From an uncultured Mediterraneibacter sp. (lineage in GTDB: Bacteria; Bacillota; Clostridia; Lachnospirales; Lachnospiraceae): a DNA stretch of 64,000 nucleotides. The position numbers and the translations under genes were made by a program. Of this stretch, positions 17,869-26,682 are shown piece after piece (within the stretch, counting starts at the first letter, position 1; every line of letters begins with the position of its first letter). The notes under the pieces are model-generated. The model was not told where the DNA came from, ran no database searches, and saw only the letters and a program-made list of their open reading frames with translations. The DNA lies in contig NZ_CAKRDI010000013.1 of NCBI RefSeq assembly GCF_934309415.1, forward strand, positions 1 through 64,000, given 5' to 3'.

Positions 17869-18334
17869 AATAACCTCCTGCTTTCCTTGTCCTGTCTGTT
17901 CTTCCCGGGAGTTCAGGCATCTGAGATTTCACGTTTTATCGTTCCCGCTCTCGATTCCTTTTGTCTTTCCTGCATTGATATCAACTGTCCTTATTATAGC
18001 GTTCATCCTTTTATTTCAGTCTTCTGTTTTTAATATATTTACACAATATTTTTTGTGTTTTCTTTTATCTCTTTGTGATTTTCACATAGTCATGACATGA
18101 TTTTACCGTGATTTTTTGTCCTTCTTTTTATTTTCTATTTGAAATATATAATTTCTTGTACTATATTTAATTTATAACTTTATAGCTTATATCTTCCAGT
18201 TAACCAGGAAAAAGATATAAGCGCATACAAAGCATATGTTTTCAGACACAAATAAACTTATGTGAATGTACTTTTGAAATTTAACTTTACTATTATTTAA
18301 TAGAAGTTTTTACTTCAGAACAGGAGTTTTAATT
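17869..18334. other. Divergent control region between the symporter and the AraC-GH39 regulator
   Basis: 466 AT-rich bases with no gene. It should hold the promoters of both divergent units. The main structured element is the inverted repeat at 18185-18222. A TTGAAA at about 18274 followed by AT-rich sequence is a weak promoter candidate for the regulator. Confidence 0.5.
18185..18222. promoter_or_regulatory. 11-bp inverted repeat, operator candidate for the C-glycoside cluster
   Basis: Perfect arms GCTTATATCTT (18185-18195) and AAGATATAAGC (18212-18222) with a 16-bp spacer that contains GTTAAC. No T-run follows on either strand, so an operator is more likely than a terminator. It lies about 110 bases upstream of the AraC-type start. 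Confidence 0.5.
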
Positions 18335-20752
18335 ATGGAATTTCAGAAATTCAGCAAAGATTCTACTGAAATTATGAACTTTGATTTTAAAGAATGCCAT
18401 CATATTGCCGAACATTCTCACTCAGATATCGAAATTGTTTATATTTTGGAAGGTGCTGTGACAGTTACCGTTTCAAATAACAGTTATCAGATGGAAAAGG
18501 ATGACATCCTCTGTATTAATCCGAATAAAATCCATTCACTTCACGCAAAAGGAGAAGCCTTTATCGGAGTTCTCTACATTAATTACAGAGAATTTCAAAA
18601 ATACATAGATACAAACCACTATTATCTTCGCTGCAACTCAGTGATTGATAAAAATAAAGGATACCAGGAGCTTCGAGTCCTGATGAATAAAATTTTTCAT
18701 CTTTATTATGAACGGAACCAGGAGAAACTGTATCTGAACAGCCTGTATTTCTCATTCCTTCATACATTTATCGCCAATTTTGCCTATCGCAGTGATGATC
18801 TGATCAATCTGGATCCAAAAACTGCTGCTGAACTCAGAACCAACGATATATTGAATTACATCAACAGCAATTATCAGTATTCTCTCAGTCTGACAGATCT
18901 GGCAGAACATCTGAATCTGTCTTCCACTTATCTGTCCAAATACATAAAGAAAGCACTTGGTAAAAATTTTCTGGAATATTTAAATGAAGTACGACTCAGC
19001 AACGCCGTCCATGATATGCTCCATACAGACAAATCGCTGTCCCGTATTTCTCTGGACAACGGTTTTCCAAATACGACCGCATTCACAACTACCTTCCGTA
19101 AACAATACGGTGAAAATCCTTCCGTCTGGCTGCAGCAGTATCAACAGCAGCATGCTACAGATACAGACAACCCGGTAGATCAGATCAAAGGCGAACACAT
19201 CCGTACTTACCTGGAGAAAAATCCTGCTGTCGGAAATAACACGGATACGAAACAAGCTTCCGAACTCTACACATGCAATGCTCTGGAAGGCACTCCACTG
19301 AAAAGGAACTGGAACAGACTTCTGAACATTGGAAGTGTGATTTCTCTGATGCGTTCTGACCTTCAAGAACAGATTCTTCTTCTCCATAAGGAACTGAAAA
19401 TCGAATACATCCGTTTCTGGGATCTGCTCACTGAAGATATGTATATTGATTCCACGAGGACAGACGGAAATTATAACTTTATGAAAGTCGATAAAGTGCT
19501 TGATTTTCTTATTACAAACGGTCTGCATCCATTCATTGAACTCGGTTTAAAACCTACCTACCACTCAAGAACCGTTGACAATGACCGGCCGATGGAACGA
19601 CCGATTCCATACCGGACCTATGCAGATTACCAGAGAGTTCTCTATGCATTTGTAGCCCACTGTGTCAACCGATACGGTCTGGAAGAAGTGGAGCTCTGGT
19701 ATTTTGAGCAATGGGGAGATCCTCGTGTAACTACAGGAGAACATTATGGAAACTATTTCGAAGTTTTTGAGACAGCTTACCATACGCTTAAGTCTATCTC
19801 CTCTAAGATCCATATTGGTGGAGCCGGCTTTTTGCGACTCTACTCCACACTGGATTTCAAAGGAATCATGGAACTTTGGAAAGCAAGGCCATGCCATCCG
19901 GATTTTATCTCTTTATACAGTTATCCTTATCGGGCACGCAGTAATAATTCTTCCCAAAATGATGACCGAATTCAGGATCCAAACTTTGTGAACAATCAGG
20001 TCATGATGATGAAAGAAGTGATGGATGAGATTTCTTTCCACACACCGGAACTGATCGTAACCGAATGGAGTTCCAGCATTTCCAACTGGAACTGTCTGAA
20101 TGACAGTATGTATAAAGGTGCCTTTACTTTGAAAACCATCATCGACAATCTCGGCTGTGCCGATATGATGGGCTACTGGCTGGCCTCTGATATTCTGGCG
20201 GAATATTTTGATACTATTTCTCTCCTGCACGGTGGAAATGGTCTGCTTACGATGGATGGAATCAAGAAACCCGCATTTCACGCACTTTCCTTCGCCAACC
20301 AGCTTGGCGAAATCCTGCTGGAAAAGAACAGTCATTCTGTAGTTACCCGCACCGCAAGTGGAAATTTCAGTATCCTCTGTCACCATTACATCAATCCGAA
20401 CTTCCGCTACTATCTGAAGTCCGAAGATGAGATTGATGTACGGAAACAGTTTCTGTTCTTTGATGAGGCCGACAATCTTCATCTTCATTTCCGGATCACG
20501 AATGTAACGAATGGACGTTACCTGATCAAACTGCGTTCTGTCAATACAGAACACGGAAGCGTACAGGATGAATGGGCTGCAATGGATTATAATAACAACC
20601 TGGGACCACAGGATATCACTTACCTGAGAAATATCAGCACGCCACGTATTACAATCATAGAACGGACGGTTGACAATCATGTGTTAGACATCGAGACAAC
20701 ATTGAAACCACAGGAGATACAGTATATTCATTTGAGATATCTGATTGGGTAA
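18335..20752 (+). CDS. AraC-family regulator fused to a GH39-like domain
   Basis: 805 residues. Residues 1-100 form a cupin sensor (EHSHSDIEIVYILEGAV), about 175-272 an AraC helix-turn-helix pair (LSLTDLAEHLNLSSTYLSKY), and about 310-620 a GH39 beta-xylosidase-like barrel, followed by a beta-rich end. In GH39 enzymes the acid/base glutamate sits in a WNEP motif; here the matching site reads WGDP with Asp462. The nucleophile motif VTEWSS keeps Glu577. The barrel may therefore be a glycoside sensor rather than an active enzyme. There is no signal peptide, as expected for a DNA-binding protein. It is divergent from the symporter and is the probable regulator of the C-glycoside cluster. Confidence 0.88.
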   Translation: MEFQKFSKDSTEIMNFDFKECHHIAEHSHSDIEIVYILEGAVTVTVSNNSYQMEKDDILCINPNKIHSLHAKGEAFIGVLYINYREFQKYIDTNHYYLRCNSVIDKNKGYQELRVLMNKIFHLYYERNQEKLYLNSLYFSFLHTFIANFAYRSDDLINLDPKTAAELRTNDILNYINSNYQYSLSLTDLAEHLNLSSTYLSKYIKKALGKNFLEYLNEVRLSNAVHDMLHTDKSLSRISLDNGFPNTTAFTTTFRKQYGENPSVWLQQYQQQHATDTDNPVDQIKGEHIRTYLEKNPAVGNNTDTKQASELYTCNALEGTPLKRNWNRLLNIGSVISLMRSDLQEQILLLHKELKIEYIRFWDLLTEDMYIDSTRTDGNYNFMKVDKVLDFLITNGLHPFIELGLKPTYHSRTVDNDRPMERPIPYRTYADYQRVLYAFVAHCVNRYGLEEVELWYFEQWGDPRVTTGEHYGNYFEVFETAYHTLKSISSKIHIGGAGFLRLYSTLDFKGIMELWKARPCHPDFISLYSYPYRARSNNSSQNDDRIQDPNFVNNQVMMMKEVMDEISFHTPELIVTEWSSSISNWNCLNDSMYKGAFTLKTIIDNLGCADMMGYWLASDILAEYFDTISLLHGGNGLLTMDGIKKPAFHALSFANQLGEILLEKNSHSVVTRTASGNFSILCHHYINPNFRYYLKSEDEIDVRKQFLFFDEADNLHLHFRITNVTNGRYLIKLRSVNTEHGSVQDEWAAMDYNNNLGPQDITYLRNISTPRITIIERTVDNHVLDIETTLKPQEIQYIHLRYLIG

Positions 20753-20896
20753 ATTTTTGCCAGAATTACTTGCTTGTTTTTTTATACAGCATCATATATA
20801 CTAGATATAGAGCCGTTTTTCATACACCAGTTGTTTCATCTATAAATAAACAGTCGGTCTACAGTAACCACTAATTCTTTTTAAGGAGGTATATTC

Positions 20897-21082
20897 ATGG
20901 CAACTTCAAGTATCACCCATAATTTTGTTATCTCTAATCCTGAAAGCGTCAAGCGCTTTATTGCAGCTCTTGATGCTTCCGAGCAGGATCGTACTACAAA
21001 GCAATCTCTTCCTGGTCGTCAATTGACCGACCCACAGGAAATTCTAGCACTAATGAGAAAAAGGAACCAAAATAATGCCTGA
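20897..21082 (+). CDS. Small protein, putative antitoxin of a GNAT module
   Basis: 61 residues with an excellent AAGGAGG site nine bases before the ATG. The N-terminal half (THNFVISNPESVKRFIAAL) looks like a strand plus helix, the C-terminal half is charged and helical. It overlaps the next gene by eight bases, an arrangement typical of type II toxin-antitoxin pairs. No ribbon-helix-helix signature is certain. Function is inferred only from position. Confidence 0.6.
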   Translation: MATSSITHNFVISNPESVKRFIAALDASEQDRTTKQSLPGRQLTDPQEILALMRKRNQNNA

Positions 21083-21686
21083 TAAATACTATGTTATAAA
21101 TATTCGGGCATACCTTGATAAAGACACACCTGCTTATATCGGAGAGGATTGTCTTTATGACTTGCTCTCCGATTTTTCTTGTCCGAAAAATCCAAATATT
21201 GAATATTTTCTATTACATAATGCAATTGAATTTACTAAAAAAGATCAAGCTATTACTTATCTTGTATTTTCGTCAGAAGATTCCAGTTTAGTCGGATATT
21301 TCTCTCTTGCATTAAAACCTCTGTCAATTTGTGCTACAAATATCAGTAAAACAATGGCAAAGAAAATCTCCCGTGTAAGCCTTTTTGATTCATCGACACA
21401 ATCTTATACTACAGCAGCATATCTGATTGCCCAGTTAGGTAAAAATTATTCTCTAGAAAAGGAAAAACAAATCAACGGATCTATTCTTCTTGGTTTTGCA
21501 CTTGAAACAGTTTCATCTTTAAATTATTCTATCGGTGGACTCATAGAATTTCTCGAATGTGAAGATAATCCATTTCTTTTGCAATTTTATACTCAGAATC
21601 ATTTTAAACAATTCGATACTCGCACTGCAATTTCCGCTTGCAATAAAAGTCCTTATATTCTCCATCAATTGTTGAAATGCGTATAA
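21075..21686 (+). CDS. GNAT-like acetyltransferase, putative toxin
   Basis: 203 residues. The region from ITYLVFSSEDSSLVGYFSLALKPL to VSLFDSSTQSYTTAAYLIAQLGKN resembles the core of GNAT acetyltransferases that act as tRNA-directed toxins or as partners of small antitoxins. The acetyl-CoA loop is not canonical, with AQLGKN in place of R/Q-x-x-G-x-G/A. The gene is AT-rich compared with its neighbours, suggesting horizontal origin. It overlaps the small upstream gene by eight bases. It could also be an ordinary GNAT enzyme with a small accessory protein. Confidence 0.6.
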   Translation: MPDKYYVINIRAYLDKDTPAYIGEDCLYDLLSDFSCPKNPNIEYFLLHNAIEFTKKDQAITYLVFSSEDSSLVGYFSLALKPLSICATNISKTMAKKISRVSLFDSSTQSYTTAAYLIAQLGKNYSLEKEKQINGSILLGFALETVSSLNYSIGGLIEFLECEDNPFLLQFYTQNHFKQFDTRTAISACNKSPYILHQLLKCV

Positions 21687-21811
21687 TCTGTTTCATCCAT
21701 ATCAAATTGTTATGTTTTCAATACAAAATTGCTATTTTACGTCTTCTTTCTGCTATGCTATCATAGCGTTGGTTAAAAAATTAACATGTAGTTTTAAGAA
21801 AGAGGTACAAC

Positions 21812-24187
21812 ATGGAAGATAACAAAATGTGTCTTGAGAAACAGCCGTTATCTCAGGAAATGCTTGAAAAAATGAATGCCTACTGGCGTGCTGCCAACTA
21901 TCTGTCAGCCGGTCAGTTATATCTTCTGGACAATCCGCTCTTAAAAGAGCCACTTACAATGGACCAGATTAAAAAGAAAATCGTAGGACACTGGGGAACA
22001 GTACCTGGACAGAACTTTGTCTATGTACACTGCAATCGTGTCATCAAACGTTATGACCTTGACATGATCCTTCTCTCCGGTCCGGGACATGGTGGAAACT
22101 TCCTGATCGCCAATACATATCTTGAGGGATCTTACAGCGAAGTATACCCGAACATCAGCCAGGACGAGGAAGGTATGAAGAAAATGTTCAAACAGTTCTC
22201 CTTCCCATGTGGAGTTCCGAGCCACTGTGCTCCTGAGACACCAGGTTCCATCAACGAAGGTGGAGAACTTGGATATTCCATCGCACACGGTTTCGGTGCA
22301 GTACTGGATAACCCGGATCTGATTGCAACTGTTGTTGTCGGAGACGGAGAAGCAGAGACAGGACCGCTGGCTACATCCTGGCAGTCCAACAAATTCTTAA
22401 ACCCGGTCACAGACGGTGCTGTACTTCCAATCCTTCACCTGAACGGATACAAGATCAGCAACCCGACCATCTTCTCCCGTATCTCCCACGAAGAAGTAGA
22501 GAATTTCTTCAAGGGATGTGGATGGAAACCTTACTTTGTTGAAGGTGACGATCCGATGACAATGCACAAGAAGATGGCTGAGACAATGGATGCTGCAATC
22601 GAAGAGATCAAAGCAATCCAGAAAAACGCACGTGAGAACAATGATCCTACACGTCCGTTCTGGCCAATGATCGTGCTTCGCACACCAAAGGGATGGACTG
22701 GTCCTAAGGTAGTTGACGGACAGCAGATTGAAGGATCTTTCCGTGCACACCAGGTACCTCTTTCTATGGAAAGCCCTGAACATCTTGATCTTTTAAAAGA
22801 CTGGCTGGAAAGCTACCATGCTGAAGAACTCTTTGATGAAAATGGCCGCCTGATCCAGGAACTGGCTGAACTTGCACCAAAGGGAGATGCACGTCTTGGT
22901 GCCAACCCTCATGCAAACGGTGGACTCCTTCTGAAAGATCTTCGTCTTCCGGACTTCCGTTCTTACGGAATCGAAGTACAGCCTGGTAAGACAAAAGCTC
23001 AGGATATGATCGAACTTGGCGGATACATCCGTGACATCTTTGAACTGAACAGCGAAAATAAAAACTTCCGTATCTTCGGACCAGATGAGAGTATGTCCAA
23101 CCGTCTGTACAAAGTATTTGAAAACCAGAACCGTGACTGGAACGCAGAAATGCTTCCGACAGACGACTGCCTTGCACACGACGGACGTATCATGGACGGT
23201 ATGCTCAGCGAGCATATGTGTGAAGGATGGCTGGAAGGTTACCTTCTGACAGGACGTCATGGATTCTTCGCAAGTTACGAAGCATTCATCCGTATTGTAG
23301 ATTCTATGGCAGCTCAGCATGCGAAATGGCTGAAAGTATGCAATCAGCTTTCCTGGAGACAGCCGATCGCATCCCTGAACTTCATCCTTACATCCAATGT
23401 ATGGCAGCAGGACCACAACGGATTCACACATCAGGATCCTGGATTCTTAGATCATATTGCTAATAAGAAAGCAGACGTAGTCCGCATGTATCTCCCACCG
23501 GATACAAACTGCCTGCTCTCCTGCTTCGACCACTGCATCAAGAGCAAGAACTATGTTAACGCAATCGTAGCTTCCAAACATCCAAGCTGCCAGTGGCTCT
23601 CTATGGAACAGGCTGTTAAGCACTGTACACAGGGAATCGGTATCTGGGATTGGGCAAGCAATGACTGCGGAGAAGAACCTGATGTTGTAATGGCATGCTG
23701 TGGAGATACACCGACACTTGAAACAATGGCAGCCGTAACAATCCTTCGTGATGAAATGCCAGAACTTAAGATCCGTGTTGTCAACGTGGTTGACCTCTTC
23801 AAACTGGAGTCCGACCACAAACATCCACATGGACTCAGCGATGATGAATACGATGCGATCTTTACAAAAGATAAACCAATCATCTTCGCATTCCACGGAT
23901 ACCCGACACTGGTTCATGAACTGACATATGAGCGTCACAACCGCAACCTGTCTGTTCACGGCTATCAGGAAGAAGGCACAATTACAACTCCATTTGATAT
24001 GCGTGTCCAGAATCAGATCGATCGTTTCAACCTTGTAAAAGATGCAATCATGCACCTGCCACAGCTTGGAAACAGAGGATCTTTCCTCATCCAGAAAATG
24101 AACGACAAACTGGTAGAGCACAAACAGTACATTGCCGAATACGGACAGGATCTCGAGGAGATCAGAAACTGGGAGTGGCATAAATAA
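21812..24187 (+). CDS. xfp: Xylulose-5-phosphate/fructose-6-phosphate phosphoketolase
   Basis: 791 residues, the normal length for bacterial phosphoketolases. This thiamine-diphosphate enzyme converts xylulose 5-phosphate (or fructose 6-phosphate) and phosphate to acetyl phosphate plus glyceraldehyde 3-phosphate (or erythrose 4-phosphate). Hallmarks are the [12 protein letters not shown] loop at about 89-100, the [14 protein letters not shown] cofactor motif at about 173-186, and [13 protein letters not shown] in the second half. The coding sequence favours a narrow codon set, consistent with high expression. Transcribed alone, with AGAAAGAGG before the start and a strong terminator at 24269-24330. 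Confidence 0.96.
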   Translation: MEDNKMCLEKQPLSQEMLEKMNAYWRAANYLSAGQLYLLDNPLLKEPLTMDQIKKKIVGHWGTVPGQNFVYVHCNRVIKRYDLDMILLSGPGHGGNFLIANTYLEGSYSEVYPNISQDEEGMKKMFKQFSFPCGVPSHCAPETPGSINEGGELGYSIAHGFGAVLDNPDLIATVVVGDGEAETGPLATSWQSNKFLNPVTDGAVLPILHLNGYKISNPTIFSRISHEEVENFFKGCGWKPYFVEGDDPMTMHKKMAETMDAAIEEIKAIQKNARENNDPTRPFWPMIVLRTPKGWTGPKVVDGQQIEGSFRAHQVPLSMESPEHLDLLKDWLESYHAEELFDENGRLIQELAELAPKGDARLGANPHANGGLLLKDLRLPDFRSYGIEVQPGKTKAQDMIELGGYIRDIFELNSENKNFRIFGPDESMSNRLYKVFENQNRDWNAEMLPTDDCLAHDGRIMDGMLSEHMCEGWLEGYLLTGRHGFFASYEAFIRIVDSMAAQHAKWLKVCNQLSWRQPIASLNFILTSNVWQQDHNGFTHQDPGFLDHIANKKADVVRMYLPPDTNCLLSCFDHCIKSKNYVNAIVASKHPSCQWLSMEQAVKHCTQGIGIWDWASNDCGEEPDVVMACCGDTPTLETMAAVTILRDEMPELKIRVVNVVDLFKLESDHKHPHGLSDDEYDAIFTKDKPIIFAFHGYPTLVHELTYERHNRNLSVHGYQEEGTITTPFDMRVQNQIDRFNLVKDAIMHLPQLGNRGSFLIQKMNDKLVEHKQYIAEYGQDLEEIRNWEWHK

Positions 24188-24199
24188 AACCTCACACAA

Positions 24200-24247
24200 G
24201 GTGGGACATACAACTTGCAGGAATGATTTTCCAGACAGGCTCACACA
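24200..24247 (+). repeat. Right-end remnant of a family-2 repeat element
   Basis: The sequence GTGGGACATACAACTTGCAG followed by GAATGATTTTCCAGACAGGC matches the right end of the 164-bp elements at 43095-43258 and 46589-46752. The left half is missing. Confidence 0.6.
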
Positions 24248-24268
24248 TATTTTTACTACATAACTAAC

Positions 24269-24330
24269 AACAGAAAACTCCGTGTATTTTAGTTCTTTTT
24301 CAAGATTAAAATAACACGGAGTTTTCTGTT
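24269..24330. terminator. Terminator after phosphoketolase
   Basis: Near-perfect long stem: AACAGAAAACTCCGTGT with an ATTTTA extension pairs with TAAAAT-ACACGGAGTTTTCTGTT, T-rich on the right. The rest of the 24188-24504 intergenic region holds a repeat remnant and AT-rich sequence without a gene. Confidence 0.85.
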
Positions 24331-24504
24331 TCTGTATTTTCAATATTCCATTTATATTTCTATTGATACACATTCAATATTCTTTCTTCAGATGATTCTT
24401 TATATAAATCCAAAGATTTCTCTAAAGAATTTTATATCATAAATTCTTTACCCACCCCTATATTCTCCACATCTACAACACATTTTGAAATTTAAATATC
24501 CTGC

Positions 24505-25419
24505 TTAATTTTCTCTGATATTTTCATCACGGATCTTCTCATTCAGGAATTTCTGAAATTCCTTTGAGGCAATACTCTGCGGATATTCCGTATCATAAAT
24601 CAGTATGACACTTCTCTCCGGAAGTACTTCTTCCACATCAATCTCAAACACAGCCTCATTTTCCAGATCTGCTTTTGCAAATTCTTCCGGAATGAATCCG
24701 ATTCCCAGATTATGCCGCACCGCCGGAAGGATCATGTCTGTTGTCGCAAGTTCCATATCCGGTGAAAACCGCAGTCCATGCTGTGCAAAATATTCATTCA
24801 GGAAATTACGTGTAAGCGCTTCCGAAGTCAGACTGATCCACGGATAGCTCGATAATTCATCCAACGACACCTTTCTTCCCTGTAATTCACTGTATCTGCT
24901 TCCACCGATCAGAATTTCATGATAGTTCTGTAATATTTTTCGTTTCAGGGGCTTCATCACCTGAAGATTGGTCGATACAAATGCAAGGTCCACTTTTCCT
25001 TCTTTTACTGCATTAACCGAATCTGTCGTACTGTTGTTGAGTACCTTAAAATGCACATTCGGATATTTTGCATTAAATTCTCCCATTGCCTGAAACAGAT
25101 AGCAATGCAGTGCCGTCTCAGTCGCACTGATATAAATCGTACCATTTTCCAGACTGATCAGATTGCTCAGGTCATTTTCTCCTTTAAAGAACTGGGCACA
25201 TCCTGCTGACACATATTCATAAAATGTCTTTCCCTCTGGTGTCAGTGCCATTCCCTTTTTACTTCGTATAAAAAGCCTGCATCCCAGGTCATTTTCCAGA
25301 TTGTGAATGGTCCTTGTCACCGCCGGCTGGCTTGTCTTTAAAACACTGGCTGCTTTTGTCAGATTCCCGTATTTTGATACATAATAAAATACTTTGTAAT
25401 ATTCGAAATTTGAATTCAT
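24505..25419 (-). CDS. LysR-family transcriptional regulator
   Basis: 304 residues. An N-terminal winged helix (YYVSKYGNLTKAASVLKTSQ, PAVTRTIHNLE) at about 10-50 is followed by a two-lobe effector domain. It lies 104 bases downstream of the bile salt hydrolase gene on the same strand and convergent to phosphoketolase. Its target is not evident; the bile salt hydrolase is the nearest candidate. The ATG is preceded by GGAAACAAAAGAG. Confidence 0.9.
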   Translation of the reverse strand: MNSNFEYYKVFYYVSKYGNLTKAASVLKTSQPAVTRTIHNLENDLGCRLFIRSKKGMALTPEGKTFYEYVSAGCAQFFKGENDLSNLISLENGTIYISATETALHCYLFQAMGEFNAKYPNVHFKVLNNSTTDSVNAVKEGKVDLAFVSTNLQVMKPLKRKILQNYHEILIGGSRYSELQGRKVSLDELSSYPWISLTSEALTRNFLNEYFAQHGLRFSPDMELATTDMILPAVRHNLGIGFIPEEFAKADLENEAVFEIDVEEVLPERSVILIYDTEYPQSIASKEFQKFLNEKIRDENIREN

Positions 25420-25523
25420 ACTCTTTTGTTTCCTTCACCCTTAAATTCTTCTTTTCCTCAGCCACCGATACTACTCATATGCCATCCCCATACTTATCGC
25501 ATTTAATGTTTTTCTTTTTTCAA

Positions 25524-26513
25524 TTAATTCTGCCAGCGAATCGTTTCTTCATTGATCAGAGGATATCTTGCCAGCTCTGTTCCGTCCAGATTCTCTCTAT
25601 GCATATCAACCGCCGTGATCTGATGATTGGTATACGTTGTATAATAATAGATTCCTTTATCCGCGTTGCAGCAGGACGTATAAAGTGTAATTTCATATTT
25701 TCCTTCTGCCACTTCACAGCAACCTCTCTGCTGATCCACGGAACCAAGAATATGGAAAAACTGTCCCACGCTTTCCATCTCAGAATCTCCAGATGCAGAG
25801 TTCATCTTTGTGAACGCAACCTTTGCAAAACGGGAAGCTGAAGAAAGATCTCCCGGAAGTCCCATTGCTCCCATTCCTCTGCTGTATTTCTGCAGTTTCA
25901 AACCTTTTCCAAACTGATTCTCCGGCTGTCTCGGAGAAAGACTCATGTAATTATTCAAAAGGAACATCTGTACATCAAACGGTGGATTATTGGTCAGCAC
26001 TCCGACCGGATTGTCGTATACTTTCAATCCCTCAGCCACAGATTCTACCGTAATAGCTTCTTCTTTGTCTGCAATGATCCAGTGAAGCTGTGCTGCTGGA
26101 AGCTGCTCACTGAACGGCGTTCCAACCAGACGAATGCGTTCCAGCAATTCTTTCACTTCCTTCACAGAAGCACACTGACTTAAAACCCATGGAATAAATT
26201 CATACTGAGATACCATTTCTTCCTTCTCTTTCAAAGGCTGTCCTTCTGCATCCGCATAAACTGCATTTCCAACAAAATTAAGTCCTGCCATGCCGACTCC
26301 TTTTTCATTGATTGCATCATAATACAACGGATAATCTCCTACCACATACGCCATTCCGATGATTGCATAATGCGATTCCCTCTTTCCCATATAACGAAAT
26401 TCAAATGGATAATTTCTCGGCGTTACCGTAACCTCATCTCCATATGAAAATTCATAATCTAATGTTCTTCCAAAATAAAAATCTTTCGTCTTATAAGTTG
26501 CTGCTGTACACAT
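25524..26513 (-). CDS. Choloylglycine hydrolase family, probable bile salt hydrolase
   Basis: 329 residues, an N-terminal-nucleophile amidase that would deconjugate glycine- or taurine-linked bile acids in the cytoplasm. Catalytic residues are all in place: Cys2 (exposed when Met1 is removed), Arg16, Asp19, Asn79 (AGLNF), Asn175 (GVLTNN) and Arg228 (GDLSSASRFA). Sequence MAYVVGDYPLYYDAINEKGV and GLPGDLSSASR are closer to bile salt hydrolases than to penicillin V acylases. The start is fixed by the required Met-Cys and by GGAAAGG upstream. Followed by a LysR regulator. Confidence 0.9.
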   Translation of the reverse strand: MCTAATYKTKDFYFGRTLDYEFSYGDEVTVTPRNYPFEFRYMGKRESHYAIIGMAYVVGDYPLYYDAINEKGVGMAGLNFVGNAVYADAEGQPLKEKEEMVSQYEFIPWVLSQCASVKEVKELLERIRLVGTPFSEQLPAAQLHWIIADKEEAITVESVAEGLKVYDNPVGVLTNNPPFDVQMFLLNNYMSLSPRQPENQFGKGLKLQKYSRGMGAMGLPGDLSSASRFAKVAFTKMNSASGDSEMESVGQFFHILGSVDQQRGCCEVAEGKYEITLYTSCCNADKGIYYYTTYTNHQITAVDMHRENLDGTELARYPLINEETIRWQN

Positions 26514-26589
26514 TCTGTCTTTCCTTTCCCAGTTTTATTATTTTATAATATAAGTGTCAAAAGGTCTTTTGCCACTCATTTGATGCCCC

Positions 26590-26682
26590 GGATTGCTCCG
26601 CAGCTATGCTGCTCCCGCAATCCTCCAAACATTCGAAATCCGCTGATTTACTGCGTAAATCGCTACTTTCCTGATTAATCAG
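26590..26682. repeat. Cluster of short hairpins overlapping the methyltransferase 3' end
   Basis: Three palindromes occur in a row: GGATTGC/GCAATCC with an inner CAGC/GCTG stem (26590-26623), GATTTAC-TGC-GTAAATC (26645-26661), and CTGATTAATCAG (26671-26682). On the minus strand the first contains GCGGAG next to a stem, as in hairpin III of the family-1 elements. The last overlaps the final codons of the methyltransferase. Probably a degraded repeat. Confidence 0.45.

Noticed and set aside
19913..20680. 255-codon minus-strand frame within the AraC-GH39 gene
   Set aside because: Shadow of a clearly coding frame with no domain or start signals.
23447..24373. Long minus-strand open frame (308 codons) antisense to phosphoketolase
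   Set aside because: It mirrors the codon bias of a certain gene, has no ribosome site and encodes no recognisable domain.
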